A stretch of DNA of 64,000 nucleotides from Streptomyces sp. NBC_00654 (lineage in GTDB: Bacteria > Actinomycetota > Actinomycetes > Streptomycetales > Streptomycetaceae). A model generated the notes under the pieces. The model saw only the letters and a program-made list of their open reading frames with translations. It did no database searches and was not told the DNA's origin. Made by a program: the position numbers and the translations under genes. The stretch lies in the NCBI RefSeq assembly GCF_026341775.1, contig NZ_JAPEOB010000001.1, positions 930,001 to 994,000 on the forward strand, written 5' to 3'. Positions 16,002 to 24,630 of the stretch are shown here, piece by piece (within the stretch, counting starts at the first letter, position 1; every line of letters starts with the position of its first letter).

Positions 16002-16835
16002 ATGCGCTCGATCCGCATCAGCCTGCTCGGCCTGCTGTCGCTCCTCGCGGGCCTGCTCGCCGTCACGGCCACCGCCACCCCCGCAGCCGCCGCGCCCAAC
16101 TTCAAGGCCCCGTACCCCTGCGGCCAGCAATGGACCTACAGCCACCACTCCGCCGAGGTCAGACAGGCCCTCGACTTCGTGCGTACGGATGGCGGCTCCA
16201 CGGCCGGGTCGCCCGTTCTGGCCTCCTCGGGCGGTACGGCGTACCGCTACTCCCAGCCGAGCGGCGCGGGCAACTACATCGCCATCGATCACGGGGGCGG
16301 CTGGCAGACGTACTACTTCCACCTCGCCTCGTACTCCGTGGCCAATGGTGCCCAGGTCGCCCAGGGGCAGCAGATCGGGGTGACCGGCTCCACGGGCAAC
16401 AGCTCGGGTGCCCACATCCACTACGAGCAGCTCTACAACGGCGTCGGCCAGAACATCGCCATCAACGGCCAGTCGCTCGCCCCGTACCCCGGCTCGTACT
16501 ACAGCAAGTACCTGATCAGCGACAACGGTTGTGGTGGCAGCGGTGATGGGAAGTACTGGGTCGACACCTTCGCCAACGCCACGGGGTACGCCGCCGCCGA
16601 CACGGGCGACGCGCAGGGCGTGCTGAACGCGGGTACGAACTACGTCTACTGCAAGGTCTGGGGCGCCCAGGTCGGTTCGGGCAGCAGCTTCAACCACTGG
16701 TGGCTGCGGACGGACCTGGACACGGTGTACGCGGGGAAGAGCGGCCGCAACGCGTACGTGTCCGCCTACTACCTCTCCCGCTGGGGCAACGACGAGGCCC
16801 GTGACAACAATGGCGCCGTGATCCCGGACTGCTGA
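16002..16835 (+). CDS. Secreted M23 (LasA/lysostaphin-type) metallopeptidase
   Basis: 277 residues. Signal peptide (MRSIRISLLGLLSLLAGLLA, cleavage after ATPAAAA), then a zinc peptidase domain: candidate ligands His in YSHHS and Asp in QALDF, and the GAHIHYEQ (HxH) motif near residue 143. The 9-residue gap between the first His and Asp resembles the LasA/beta-lytic form more than the HxxxD of lysostaphin. The C-terminal 100 residues, beginning after a GCGGSGDG linker, are rich in Tyr/Trp and may be an SH3-like wall-binding domain. Expected to cut cross-bridges of peptidoglycan outside the cell. Followed by its own terminator. Confidence 0.92.
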   Translation: MRSIRISLLGLLSLLAGLLAVTATATPAAAAPNFKAPYPCGQQWTYSHHSAEVRQALDFVRTDGGSTAGSPVLASSGGTAYRYSQPSGAGNYIAIDHGGGWQTYYFHLASYSVANGAQVAQGQQIGVTGSTGNSSGAHIHYEQLYNGVGQNIAINGQSLAPYPGSYYSKYLISDNGCGGSGDGKYWVDTFANATGYAAADTGDAQGVLNAGTNYVYCKVWGAQVGSGSSFNHWWLRTDLDTVYAGKSGRNAYVSAYYLSRWGNDEARDNNGAVIPDC

Positions 16836-16852
16836 CTTCACGGGCTGCCTGC

Positions 16853-16891
16853 CGGTCTGCCCCCCTCTGCCGGGAAGGGGGGGGCAGACCG
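16853..16891 (+). terminator. Terminator of the M23 peptidase gene
   Basis: Arms CGGTCTGCCCCCC and GGGGGGCAGACCG form a stem of at least 13 bp, starting 18 bases after the stop codon. Confidence 0.8.
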
Positions 16892-16914
16892 TGCCGGGTG
16901 TTCGGCCCGCACTC

Positions 16915-16957
16915 GGCAGCGGCGGCGGCAGCGGCGGCGGCGGCAGCGGCGGCGGCG
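16915..16957. repeat. GGC/AGC trinucleotide microsatellite
   Basis: A run of GGC triplets interrupted by AGC (about 14 triplets) lies 60 bases before the acetyltransferase start. Length variation here could change spacing of the upstream region. Confidence 0.85.
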
Positions 16958-17017
16958 CCGTGCGAGCCCGGCGAAACCCGGTGGACGGGACGGCCCGAAC
17001 CGTGCGATGTTCCGGCC

Positions 17018-18265
17018 GTGACCGCGACCACAGCCTCACCCGCGCCCGAGCCCGCGCCCGTGTCCCTCGCCGACGGCCTCGTCCTGCGTCAGGCGCGGCC
17101 CGCGGACCTGGAGCAGATCGGCGCGCTCCTCGCCCGGCGTGGCGACCCGGAGGACGCCCTCGATCACCGGCTGGTCGTCATGGACCCCGACGCCGGCTGG
17201 TCCGCCTGCGCCGTCGTCGTCGATGGTGACCGGGTCGTCTCCACGGCGACGCTCCTCGACGAGGAGGTACGTATCGGCGGTGTCCGGCTGCCCGCCGGGC
17301 AGGTCGAACTGGTCGCCACCGACTCCGCGTACGAGGGACGAGGCCTCGTACGGGCGCTGATGCGGTGGGCCCACGCCCGTTCCGCCGCCCGGGGCCATGT
17401 CGTCCAGGCGATGATCGGGATCCCGTATTTCTACCGGCGGTTCGGCTACGAGTACGCCGTCGACATCCCCCGGGCGCTGAGCGTGCGCACCCCGCCGCCA
17501 GGCGACGGAACCCCCGTACTCCGCGTCGCCCGGCCCTCCGACATCCCTGCCATGGCCGCTCTCCAGGACATGGCCCAGAACAGCTTCGACGTGACCATGC
17601 CGCACCCGGCCGCCCGCTGGCGGTGGCTGCTGGACCACGAGGCGAGCGACGTGCGGGTCCTGGAGCGCTCCGGCGAGGTCGTCGCCACCGGACGCACCAC
17701 ACCCCCCGGCGAACAGGTACTCCTCGCCGAGGCGGCGGCCCTCGACGACGCCGCCGCACGGGACCTGCTGCGCGGGGTCGCGGCTCTGGTGCCGGACAGC
17801 CCGCTGCGCGTCGTCGACCGGGCCGGCACCGTGACCGCCGCCGCCTGGCGGGACTTCCTCGACCACGGACCGCGCGATCGGGCGGAGCAGTACTACGTGC
17901 GCATCCCGGACACCGCGGTGCTGCTCGACCGGCTGCGGCCGCTGTTCCGGCAACGCCTCGCCGCGGCCGGGACGGACCTCACCGGCCGCGACATCGTCAT
18001 CTCCACCTTCGGCGCCCACTACCGCATCCCGGTCCGCGCGGACGGCCTCGGCGAGGTGGTGAGCGGCGGCGCCCTGCAGGGTCCCGGATCGGTGGGAGGC
18101 GCCGGAGTGGCCCCCGACCAACTGCCCGCGCTGCTGTTCGGTCCGCACGGAATGGAAGGGCTGACCCGGCTCCGGCCCGACGTCTACGCGAGTGACGAGG
18201 AGCTGTTCCGGACGCTCTTCCCGCCGCTCACCGCCGACATGCTCACCTACTACCTGCCGTACTGA
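17018..18265 (+). CDS. Eis-like GNAT N-acetyltransferase
   Basis: 415 residues with the three-part layout of the Eis family: an N-terminal GNAT domain with acetyl-CoA loop VATDSAYEGRGLVRALM, a second GNAT-like region with IGIPYFYRRFGYEYA, and a C-terminal SCP2-like domain ending in a hydrophobic YYLPY tail whose terminal carboxylate acts in catalysis in this family. Eis proteins acetylate amines of aminoglycosides and lysines. GTG 17018 has only a weak upstream ribosome site; the frame extends to 16898 but that part is the microsatellite. Convergent with the SGNH gene. Confidence 0.9.
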   Translation: MTATTASPAPEPAPVSLADGLVLRQARPADLEQIGALLARRGDPEDALDHRLVVMDPDAGWSACAVVVDGDRVVSTATLLDEEVRIGGVRLPAGQVELVATDSAYEGRGLVRALMRWAHARSAARGHVVQAMIGIPYFYRRFGYEYAVDIPRALSVRTPPPGDGTPVLRVARPSDIPAMAALQDMAQNSFDVTMPHPAARWRWLLDHEASDVRVLERSGEVVATGRTTPPGEQVLLAEAAALDDAAARDLLRGVAALVPDSPLRVVDRAGTVTAAAWRDFLDHGPRDRAEQYYVRIPDTAVLLDRLRPLFRQRLAAAGTDLTGRDIVISTFGAHYRIPVRADGLGEVVSGGALQGPGSVGGAGVAPDQLPALLFGPHGMEGLTRLRPDVYASDEELFRTLFPPLTADMLTYYLPY

Positions 18266-18299
18266 AAAGGCTGGTCCACCAGGGACTGCGGGCCTGCCT

Positions 18300-19511
18300 T
18301 CAGTGCCCTTCCCGGCGGCCCTGCGGCTCCGCGCCTCCGCCGGCGAAAGGGCCCTCGGTGCCGAAGGCCAGCCGGGCGAAGCGCTCGCCGATACGGCGGT
18401 GGGCGGTGGCGTCCGGGTGGAGTTCGTCGGGCAGGGGCAGTTCGGCGTAGTCGGCGGCACCGTAGAGCTCGCGGCCGTCGAGGTAGTACAGGTTCGGGTC
18501 CTCCGCCGCCCGCTGCTCCACGATCCTGGCCAGCTCGTCCCTGATGACGTTCAGGGTGAGCTTCCCGGTGGCCGTCTCCGCGGGGTCGCCCGTGGCGCGG
18601 AAACTCATCCTCCCGGTGCTCAGGGCGGAGAGGTCCGGCATGCTGGGGCCCGGGGTGTCCTCGTGGATCGGGCACAGGACGGGCGAGACGACGAGCAGCG
18701 GTGCGGTCGGGTGGCCGTCGCGGATCGTGTCGAGGAACCCGTGCACGGCGGGGACGAACGCGCGCAGGCGCATCACGTCGGTGTTCACCAGGTTGATCCC
18801 GAGCTTGACGCTGATCAGGTCGGCAGGGGTGTCGCGCATCGCGCGGGCGGTGAACGGGTCGAGCAGGGCGCTGCCGCCCAGCCCCAGGTTGATCAGATCC
18901 ACACCGCCGAGCGAGGCGCCGAGCGCAGGCCATGTGGTGGTGGGGCCGGCGGCGTCGGAACCATGGCTGATAGAACTGCCGTGGTGCAGCCACACCCTGC
19001 GGTCCGATGGGGGCGCGGGCTCGACGGGGGAGTCGGTGCGCAGGGCGACGAGTTCGGTGGTCTCGTTGTGGGGCAGCCAGATCTCGACGTCTTTGTCCAC
19101 GGCCGGCAGCCCGTCGAAGCGGAGCGTGCCGACCGGACCGGGCTGCCGCTCGGCGGTCCTGGCCATCATGTCGATGGTGAGGGTGTTGCCGCCGGTCACA
19201 CTGGCCCGGTCGGTGAGGCGGCCGTCGATGAGCAGGTCGTACACACCGTCCGGACGGGGCGGCGCCCCCACGTAGACCCGCTTGGTGGGCAGTGCGTCCA
19301 GCTCGACGACGGTGGCCCGGGTACGGAAGACCAGGCGTACGCCGGAGGGCTGGGACTCGACCATGGCGAGCTGCCCATCGGCGTACTGCGCACGGGCGCG
19401 GGCGGGCAGCCGGTGCGGCAGCAGACCGTGCGCGGTGCGCTCCAGGTCGAGAGCGCCGCGCACGAGGTCAGCGGTGAGGGGAGTGGTGGTCCAGTTGTGC
19501 CCGGTGCTCAT
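18300..19511 (-). CDS. SGNH/GDSL-family esterase
   Basis: 403 residues. An N-terminal beta-rich domain (about 1-170) precedes an SGNH hydrolase domain: block I HHGSSISHG (Ser nucleophile), block II GLGGSA, block III GIN, block V DELHPD (Asp-His). This two-domain form occurs in carbohydrate and lipid acyl esterases. No signal peptide is visible. ATG 19511 is preceded by a CCTTGATCAAGG palindrome that overlaps the weak ribosome site. A TetR gene lies 91 bases upstream in the same direction and may control it. Confidence 0.9.
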   Translation of the reverse strand: MSTGHNWTTTPLTADLVRGALDLERTAHGLLPHRLPARARAQYADGQLAMVESQPSGVRLVFRTRATVVELDALPTKRVYVGAPPRPDGVYDLLIDGRLTDRASVTGGNTLTIDMMARTAERQPGPVGTLRFDGLPAVDKDVEIWLPHNETTELVALRTDSPVEPAPPSDRRVWLHHGSSISHGSDAAGPTTTWPALGASLGGVDLINLGLGGSALLDPFTARAMRDTPADLISVKLGINLVNTDVMRLRAFVPAVHGFLDTIRDGHPTAPLLVVSPVLCPIHEDTPGPSMPDLSALSTGRMSFRATGDPAETATGKLTLNVIRDELARIVEQRAAEDPNLYYLDGRELYGAADYAELPLPDELHPDATAHRRIGERFARLAFGTEGPFAGGGAEPQGRREGH

Positions 19512-19518
19512 ATCTCAG

Positions 19519-19530
19519 CCTTGATCAAGG
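19519..19530 (-). promoter_or_regulatory. Palindrome over the ribosome site of the SGNH esterase gene
   Basis: Perfect 12-bp palindrome CCTTGATCAAGG ending eight bases before the ATG. A bound repressor would block both initiation steps; assignment is tentative. Confidence 0.45.
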
Positions 19531-19602
19531 TGTCCGAATCGTTCGTGTGCGTGGCGTGCGGTCGCGGAGCGCACTCATCTCGCGGTCGCGCGGCGGCGGT
19601 GA

Positions 19603-20175
19603 TCACGTCGCGGGCCGGTTCCGCAGCAGCGCGTCGAGGCGGTCCACGATCCACTCCCAGGACTCCTGGGAGTCGGGAGCGCTGTGGCTGAAGCCCCCGG
19701 CCAGCTCCAGGCTGACGTAACCGTGGAAGACGCTGCCCAGCAGCCGCACGGCGTGCGTCCGGTCCGCCTCCGTCAGGTCGTAGCCGCGCAGGATCGCCCG
19801 CATCATCTCGGAGTGCCTGACCCCGGCGCTCGCCGCCGCCGTCTCCGGATCGAGCCGGAACTGTGCTGCGGCGTATCGCCCCGGGTACTCCCGGGCGTAG
19901 TCGCGGTAGACGTTCGCGAAGGCTGCCAGGGCGTCCTTGCCCGCTCGCCCGGCCAGGGCGGTCGCGCCCCGGTCGGCAAGCTCCGCCAGCGCGAGCAGCG
20001 CGATCCTGGTCCTGAGGTCCTGGGAGTTCTTCAGGTGCGAGTAGAGACTCGCGACCTTGACGTCGAACTGTCTGGCCAGTGCCGAGAGGGTCACCTGGTC
20101 GAATCCGGCCTCGTCGGCCAGCTCCGCCCCCGCCAGGACGAGACGTTCCGTGGTCAGCCCCGCGCGTGGTGACAT
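19603..20175 (-). CDS. TetR-family transcriptional regulator
   Basis: 190 residues. HTH at about residues 10-50 (LAGAELADEAGFDQVTLSAL and KVASLYSHLKNSQDL); the C-terminal half with FHGYVSLELAGGFS fits the TetR_C_33/WHG type. It is upstream of and co-oriented with the SGNH esterase. Its own promoter region holds an imperfect inverted repeat GCCTTAAGC...GCTTATAGGC (20194-20231), a candidate autoregulatory site. Ligand unknown. Confidence 0.92.
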   Translation of the reverse strand: MSPRAGLTTERLVLAGAELADEAGFDQVTLSALARQFDVKVASLYSHLKNSQDLRTRIALLALAELADRGATALAGRAGKDALAAFANVYRDYAREYPGRYAAAQFRLDPETAAASAGVRHSEMMRAILRGYDLTEADRTHAVRLLGSVFHGYVSLELAGGFSHSAPDSQESWEWIVDRLDALLRNRPAT

Positions 20176-20193
20176 GCCTGCTCCTTCATCTCT

Positions 20194-20231
20194 GCCTTAA
20201 GCGATCATGCATCCACCTAATGCTTATAGGC
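20194..20231. promoter_or_regulatory. Imperfect inverted repeat upstream of the TetR gene
   Basis: GCCTTAAGC (20194-20202) and GCTTATAGGC (20222-20231) match as arms with one extra base, 19 bases apart, upstream of the ATG at 20175. It lies in an unusually AT-rich stretch. Confidence 0.4.
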
Positions 20232-20254
20232 AACTGGGTCCGGAGCAGGGTACG

Positions 20255-20335
20255 GCACGGCACGGCACGGCACGGCGGGCATGGCGCGGCAGGCAGGGCA
20301 GGTACGGCAGGGCAGGTACGGCAGGGCAGGTACGG
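20255..20335. repeat. Tandem repeats CACGG and a 14-bp unit
   Basis: CACGG runs (about four copies, from 20255) are followed by three perfect copies of CAGGGCAGGTACGG (20294-20335). They occupy the gap between the TetR promoter and the stop of the hydrolase gene. Confidence 0.85.
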
Positions 20336-20369
20336 CAGGCAGGGCAGAGCGGCGCAGGGTGCGCCGTGG

Positions 20370-21248
20370 CTAACGGCCGGCGGCAGCCCTGCCGAGGAGC
20401 GAGGTCAGGATCTCCTCGGAGTGCGTCCACAGCAGGGCGCCGCCGATCCCCGGTACGACATGGCGATGGGCGCCGGGGATCCGGCCGGCGAGGAACTCCC
20501 CGTTGTCGGGGGAGTGGCTGGTGTCCAGCTCGCCGTACCAGATGTCGACCGGGACACCGATCTCCGCGAGGGCGAACGGCCAGCGCCCCATGGCCAGGAC
20601 CGTATCGCGGGCGTAGCCGGCCGAACCCCGGGCGAAGCCCTCTTCCAGGGCCCGGCGGTACGCGGCCGCGAAGTCGGGCTCCCGGAACACGGCGAGGTCG
20701 CACTCCGGACTCCCGCCCATCACCATGCCCCACATCGCGTCGGCGCCGAACCCGGAGAAGAACTCCTCGGCACCGGCCGGATCGGACGCGGCCCGCTCGA
20801 CGAGTCCGAGCAGATCCGGGGGCAGGACGCTCGCGAACTCCGGGGCCGCGACCTCATCGGCGCCGGACACGACGGCCAGCGCGGAGACGGCACCGGCCTC
20901 GGCGCAGGCGATGGCGAAGGGCGCGCCCTGCGAGTTCCCGATCACGGGCGGGCGCCCCAGCCCGCGCAGCTCGGCGAACCGGCCGAGGTCGTCGGCGAAG
21001 TCGGAGAAAGTGCGGCCGGGTACGGGGGTGGAGGCGCCGAGCCCCGGACGGTCCACGGAGACGAGGCGCACCCCGAGTGCCTCGGCGACGTCCGGGCCGA
21101 TGCCGAGCCATCTGCTGGTGGCCGCCCCGGGGCACAGCAGTACGGGCGTGCCGTCCGGTGGCCCCCACTCGGACCACCCGAGCGACCGCCCGTCGGGCAG
21201 CCTCACTTCACCGAGCCTGGCGGGACCTTCGCTGTACGTCTTCTTCAT
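20370..21248 (-). CDS. Alpha/beta-fold hydrolase
   Basis: 292 residues from ATG 21248. Oxyanion strand VLLCPGAATSR, nucleophile elbow GNSQGAP (Ser), acid in YGELDTSHSP and His in the C-terminal LLWTHSEEI give a complete triad. The cap region is rich in Phe/Gly. Likely a cytosolic esterase or lactonase; substrate unknown. Starts at ATG 21257 and GTG 21272 are in frame and none has a clear ribosome site. A fragment of another gene lies directly upstream. Confidence 0.9.
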   Translation of the reverse strand: MKKTYSEGPARLGEVRLPDGRSLGWSEWGPPDGTPVLLCPGAATSRWLGIGPDVAEALGVRLVSVDRPGLGASTPVPGRTFSDFADDLGRFAELRGLGRPPVIGNSQGAPFAIACAEAGAVSALAVVSGADEVAAPEFASVLPPDLLGLVERAASDPAGAEEFFSGFGADAMWGMVMGGSPECDLAVFREPDFAAAYRRALEEGFARGSAGYARDTVLAMGRWPFALAEIGVPVDIWYGELDTSHSPDNGEFLAGRIPGAHRHVVPGIGGALLWTHSEEILTSLLGRAAAGR

Positions 21249-21311
21249 GATCGCCATTCTGATGGTGCACACAGGGCATTGCCTGACATTTTTGCCGTGT
21301 GCGAGGGAGGC

Positions 21312-21543
21312 TCACTCCCGTAGCCAGAAGCCCGACCGCTCCACCCACAGGTCCAGCAACCCCGCGTCACCGTCGACCTCGATGCCCGTGTCGGTGGGCG
21401 TGCGCCGTCGGTACAGGAGCAGAAGAAGGTCGCTCATCGTGGCGCGTACGGTGACGGCTGCGAGGAAATCCGCCTGTCGTACGACCCGGACAACGCCGTG
21501 GCCGAGGGCCTGTACACCGGTCGGCCGCCCTGCCCTGTCCTGG
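21312..21543 (-). pseudogene. C-terminal fragment of a maleylpyruvate isomerase/DinB-family protein
   Basis: Reading the minus strand up to the stop at 21312-21314 gives ...GVVRVVRQADFLAAVTVRAT then MSDLLLLLYRRR and GDAGLLDLWVERSGF. The ASDLLLLLYxR...GD..LL..W pattern is the conserved end of the actinobacterial maleylpyruvate isomerase/mycothiol-dependent (TIGR03083-type) family. The remaining ~160 residues, with the metal site, are missing; the DUF4232 gene abuts at 21544. A short 42-codon ORF from the internal ATG could still be made but would be functionless. Confidence 0.65.
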
Positions 21544-22203
21544 TCAGCCGCCCTGGCCGGCGCTGCCGATGGGGCCGACCGTCACCGGGGAGCCGGAGCC
21601 GTCGGTGACGGGGAGCGTGGCGGCGCCGGGCCAGTCGATGGTGACGGACTTCGTCTCGTCCGGCGGGGTCACGACCAGGCCCGTGATGCGGACGCCGGAG
21701 CCGCCCGTGTCGTTGAGGGGGTAGGTGATGCCGAAGAACGTGGACTCCCCGTCCTTGAGGGTGCCCGGGCCGGTCTGCTGACCGGCGCGCTCCGCCGACA
21801 GCGGCCCCTCGCTGGTCTTCAGGTCGACACCCGCGTACCCGGAGATCGAGCAGTCCCCGCCACCGCTGTTCTTGAACTCCACCACGACGGTGCCCTCGGA
21901 CTCGTCACTGATGCTCTGGTCCGACGCCGTGATCTCCAGCTCGTCGGTACGGCACTTCCCGGTCCCGTTGGCCGTCTTGGCATCGCCCCCGGCCGTATCC
22001 TTCCCGCCGGAGCTCTTCCCGGCGGAGTCCGCCGCGCCGCCCTGATCCGCACCGCCCGAGCCCGAACCGCCGCCCGCCGACGCCGCGTTGGAAGCGGACG
22101 ACGGGGCGCTCTGTCCCGTGCCGTCCTCGTCGCCCTGGCAGGCGGTCAGCGAGAGGCTCGCGGCAACGGCGAGGGCCGCGAAGGTGAGCTTGTGAACGCG
22201 CAT
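21544..22203 (-). CDS. DUF4232 domain lipoprotein
   Basis: 219 residues. Lipoprotein signal peptide with lipobox LTAC (Cys at about residue 22), then a Gly/Ser/Ala-rich linker of about 60 residues, then a DUF4232 beta-sandwich (TGKCRTDELEITASDQ to the end) with two cysteines that may pair (CRTDE, GDCSISG). Such proteins sit on the outer face of the membrane; function unknown. ATG 22203 is preceded by GGGGAAGAAACG, a usable ribosome site. Its upstream gap holds a 40-bp inverted repeat. Confidence 0.9.
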   Translation of the reverse strand: MRVHKLTFAALAVAASLSLTACQGDEDGTGQSAPSSASNAASAGGGSGSGGADQGGAADSAGKSSGGKDTAGGDAKTANGTGKCRTDELEITASDQSISDESEGTVVVEFKNSGGGDCSISGYAGVDLKTSEGPLSAERAGQQTGPGTLKDGESTFFGITYPLNDTGGSGVRITGLVVTPPDETKSVTIDWPGAATLPVTDGSGSPVTVGPIGSAGQGG

Positions 22204-22530
22204 CGTTTCTTCCCCAGTATCGGTCGGCGGTGCTGGACAGCCGCCCGCTCGTTCAGGCCGGTACGGGCCGGTACGAGCGGGCATTTCTGATCACCAAGAC
22301 CCACCGGGACCGGCCCGCCGTTCCGCCCAACCACCCCCTAAGACACGGCTGTTACACGCACAGCCCGGCACAGCACACACCAGCACCCGGCACACCCCGC
22401 CCGAAGCCCGCCCCGGGCCCGCCAGGACAACGGTTCCCCCCACCCCTCCCCCGTTCCCCCGTGACCACCGCCCGCTGGGACAGACCCGTGACCCGGCGCA
22501 CCTTGACCGCGACCGACGGCACACCGGCTC
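22204..22530. other. Intergenic region with a long inverted repeat
   Basis: Arms GCCCGCTCGT (22243-22252) and ACGAGCGGGC (22273-22282) are perfect; between them GGCCGGTACG-type sequence is repeated. This lies 40-80 bases upstream of the lipoprotein start and may be an operator or an mRNA hairpin. The remaining C-rich 240 bases show no coding signal. Confidence 0.5.
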
Positions 22531-22842
22531 TCAGCCGGCCCCGCCTCCTGCCCCACCTCCGGCCTCACCTCCGGCCTCGCGCCCGTCCTTCTGCCCCGGG
22601 GCGGGGTGCGAGGAGGCGGGCGGCGACGAAACGGGCTGTGAGGGGGCGGGCGGCGTCGGAGGCGGTTGGTGTGTGCCGCTGGTGCCGCTGGTGCCGCGCC
22701 AGGCGGCGTACAGGCCGGAGACGGCGACCGCGATCGTCGCCAGCGACTCCGGTGCGACGCCGCGCAGGACGAGGGCCGTGCCGGTGCCGAGTACGGCGAG
22801 GAATACGACGAGATCCTGAAAACCCTTGGTGCGGTGAGGCAT
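22531..22842 (-). CDS. Small membrane protein with Pro/Ser/Gly tail
   Basis: 103 residues. Two short hydrophobic segments (about residues 9-26 and 32-46, DLVVFLAVLGTGTALVLRG) are followed by a Pro/Ser tail that decays into GG(E/G)AGG repeats. The tail looks like slippage-prone sequence and the true end is uncertain. It diverges from the HTH/coiled-coil gene at 22993; such small membrane partners often accompany accessory genes. Function unknown. Confidence 0.7.
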   Translation of the reverse strand: MPHRTKGFQDLVVFLAVLGTGTALVLRGVAPESLATIAVAVSGLYAAWRGTSGTSGTHQPPPTPPAPSQPVSSPPASSHPAPGQKDGREAGGEAGGGAGGGAG

Positions 22843-22992
22843 GGTGAAGTCCCCGTTCCTGGTGCGTGACGGCGGATGCCGGTGCCTGACATGGCGTACG
22901 TTCACTCTCCGCTGGGCGCGGGGTGCTGCGGGAGGTGCAGCAGTGCTGCCAAGTGACCGGCAGCAGGCGCGGAGAGACGGGGGCGGAACGCG

Positions 22993-24444
22993 ATGAGTGA
23001 GCTGAAGCGGGTCGATGAGGGTCTGGAGCCCGAAGTGGCCGCCCTGGCACAGGCGTTGCGCGACCTGTTCCTCGGCATCGGTATCTCGACGCGCCGGTAC
23101 GCCGCGCGGCGCGCGTACGACTCCTCCACCGTCTCCCGCTATCTCGGCGGGCGTCGGCTGCCCCCCTGGGAGTTCGTGCTGAACCTCCTGAACGACGTGG
23201 CCGAGGAGCGTGGCACCGTACCGACCGAGCAGACGATCGGCATGCTCCGCGAGCTGCACACCACCGCGCTGAGAGCGGGGAACAGCCCGGTCCACAAGAT
23301 GCAGTTGCTGCAACGGCAACTGGCCGAGGCCGACCAGGAGGCCCGGCGGGCCGCCATGCGCGAGCGCCTGCTGGAAGACACCCTCCAGGACCGCGAGCAC
23401 CGCATCCGCGACCTCCAGATGCGCTACCGCGAACTCCAGGCGGCCCCGGCGCCGTCGGCGCGGGAACCGGGAGACGGCGGCTCGTCGGGGGAGACGTCCG
23501 AGGAGCGCGACCGGCTCCGGGCCGAGATCCACGGCCTGCAGGCCGAACTGGGTCGCGTACGGGCCCTGCACCGTCAGGCGGAGGAGCGCTGCGAACAACT
23601 GGAGCGCCAGCTCACGGAGGCGGAAGCGGAGGCACAGACGACGGCGGCACAGACGGCGGCGGCACAGACGGCGGCGGCACAGACGGCGGCGGCGCAGACG
23701 ACGGCGGCGGGGCGCACCGGGGGGCCTGCGCTCGTGTCGGAAGCGCTGGGCCCGAGTGTCTGGAGCGGGCACACGACGGGCAACGTCACGTCGGAGACCT
23801 CGCGGAGCAACAACTACTTCGAGGCCGTGCACGGTGACGTCAACGTGGTCACCAGCGGCTGGATGGTGGACGAGGAATACGTCGACTCCCTGACCGTCCG
23901 GGTGATGAACGAGGGGAACGGACTTCTGGGGCACGGCTTGCTCGTCGACGCCAGGACGGTGGTCACGTTCGGCTTCGGGCTGCCCTCCGAGCAGCAGCCG
24001 GTTCCGGGGACCGTGCTGACCGTGCGGAGCGGTGAGCGGGACGTCCGGGCCGTTCCGACCGAGGTGCATGTGGTCGCCCTTCAGAGGTACCCGATGCGTG
24101 TCGTGGCGCTGCGTCTGTCCGATTCCCTTCCCTTTCCCGAGCGGCCGCTGTTCGCCGACCTGCGCCCCGCGCCCGGCAGCCAACTCCTCGTGAGCGGCTA
24201 CCTGAGGGACGACCGCTACTCGTGCCTCCTGGACGTCAAGGGCCGCACGGGGGAGTCGCTGCGGGTGTCCGGGGAGATCGTGAAGGGTCTTGCCGGTGCC
24301 CCCGCGTTCTCCAGCACGGGCGGACTGGCGGGTCTGGTCGCGCTGGGGAACCCGGAGAAGAACGTCGGGCACGTGCTCCGCGCCTCGGCCCTGCTCGACC
24401 TGCCCACGGTCGGCATGAGCGCATGGGCGAGGACCGGTGATTGA
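22993..24444 (+). CDS. HTH + coiled-coil protein with degenerate trypsin-like domain
   Basis: 483 residues in three parts. Residues 1-75 resemble an XRE-type HTH of streptomycetes (RRYAARRAYDSSTVSRYLGG). Residues ~95-245 are a charged coiled coil ending in five AAAQT pentapeptides encoded by a near-perfect 15-bp repeat. Residues ~270-483 follow a chymotrypsin/trypsin-like pattern: GHGLLVDARTVVTFGFGL stands where VLTAAH should be and GLAGAPAFSSTGGLAGLV where GxSGxP should be. The His and Ser of the triad are both absent, and the Asp strand reads VVALRL. It is therefore a probable pseudoprotease. This architecture recalls regulators or effectors of actinobacterial conflict systems (inference). 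No clear partner other than the divergent small membrane gene. Confidence 0.88.
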   Translation: MSELKRVDEGLEPEVAALAQALRDLFLGIGISTRRYAARRAYDSSTVSRYLGGRRLPPWEFVLNLLNDVAEERGTVPTEQTIGMLRELHTTALRAGNSPVHKMQLLQRQLAEADQEARRAAMRERLLEDTLQDREHRIRDLQMRYRELQAAPAPSAREPGDGGSSGETSEERDRLRAEIHGLQAELGRVRALHRQAEERCEQLERQLTEAEAEAQTTAAQTAAAQTAAAQTAAAQTTAAGRTGGPALVSEALGPSVWSGHTTGNVTSETSRSNNYFEAVHGDVNVVTSGWMVDEEYVDSLTVRVMNEGNGLLGHGLLVDARTVVTFGFGLPSEQQPVPGTVLTVRSGERDVRAVPTEVHVVALQRYPMRVVALRLSDSLPFPERPLFADLRPAPGSQLLVSGYLRDDRYSCLLDVKGRTGESLRVSGEIVKGLAGAPAFSSTGGLAGLVALGNPEKNVGHVLRASALLDLPTVGMSAWARTGD

Positions 24445-24630
24445 TCAGGCGCAGGCTCAGGGCTGTGACGGGCTACGAGGGTGAGGAGGTGCCCGCCGGG
24501 CTCGTGGTCGGGACCGGGCGGTCCAGGTGCTCGCGGGCACGGGGGACGACCGCCGAGTACGACGGGTACCGCGCCGAGGCGGCGGCACTGCCCGGCGTAC
24601 GAGGTGCCCGCCGGAAGCTGAGGGCCGGGC

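Noticed and set aside
22531..24372. Long minus-strand frame opposite the HTH/coiled-coil gene
   Set aside because: Arg/Gln-rich mirror frame with no start signal; only the small membrane ORF (22531-22842) is plausible there.
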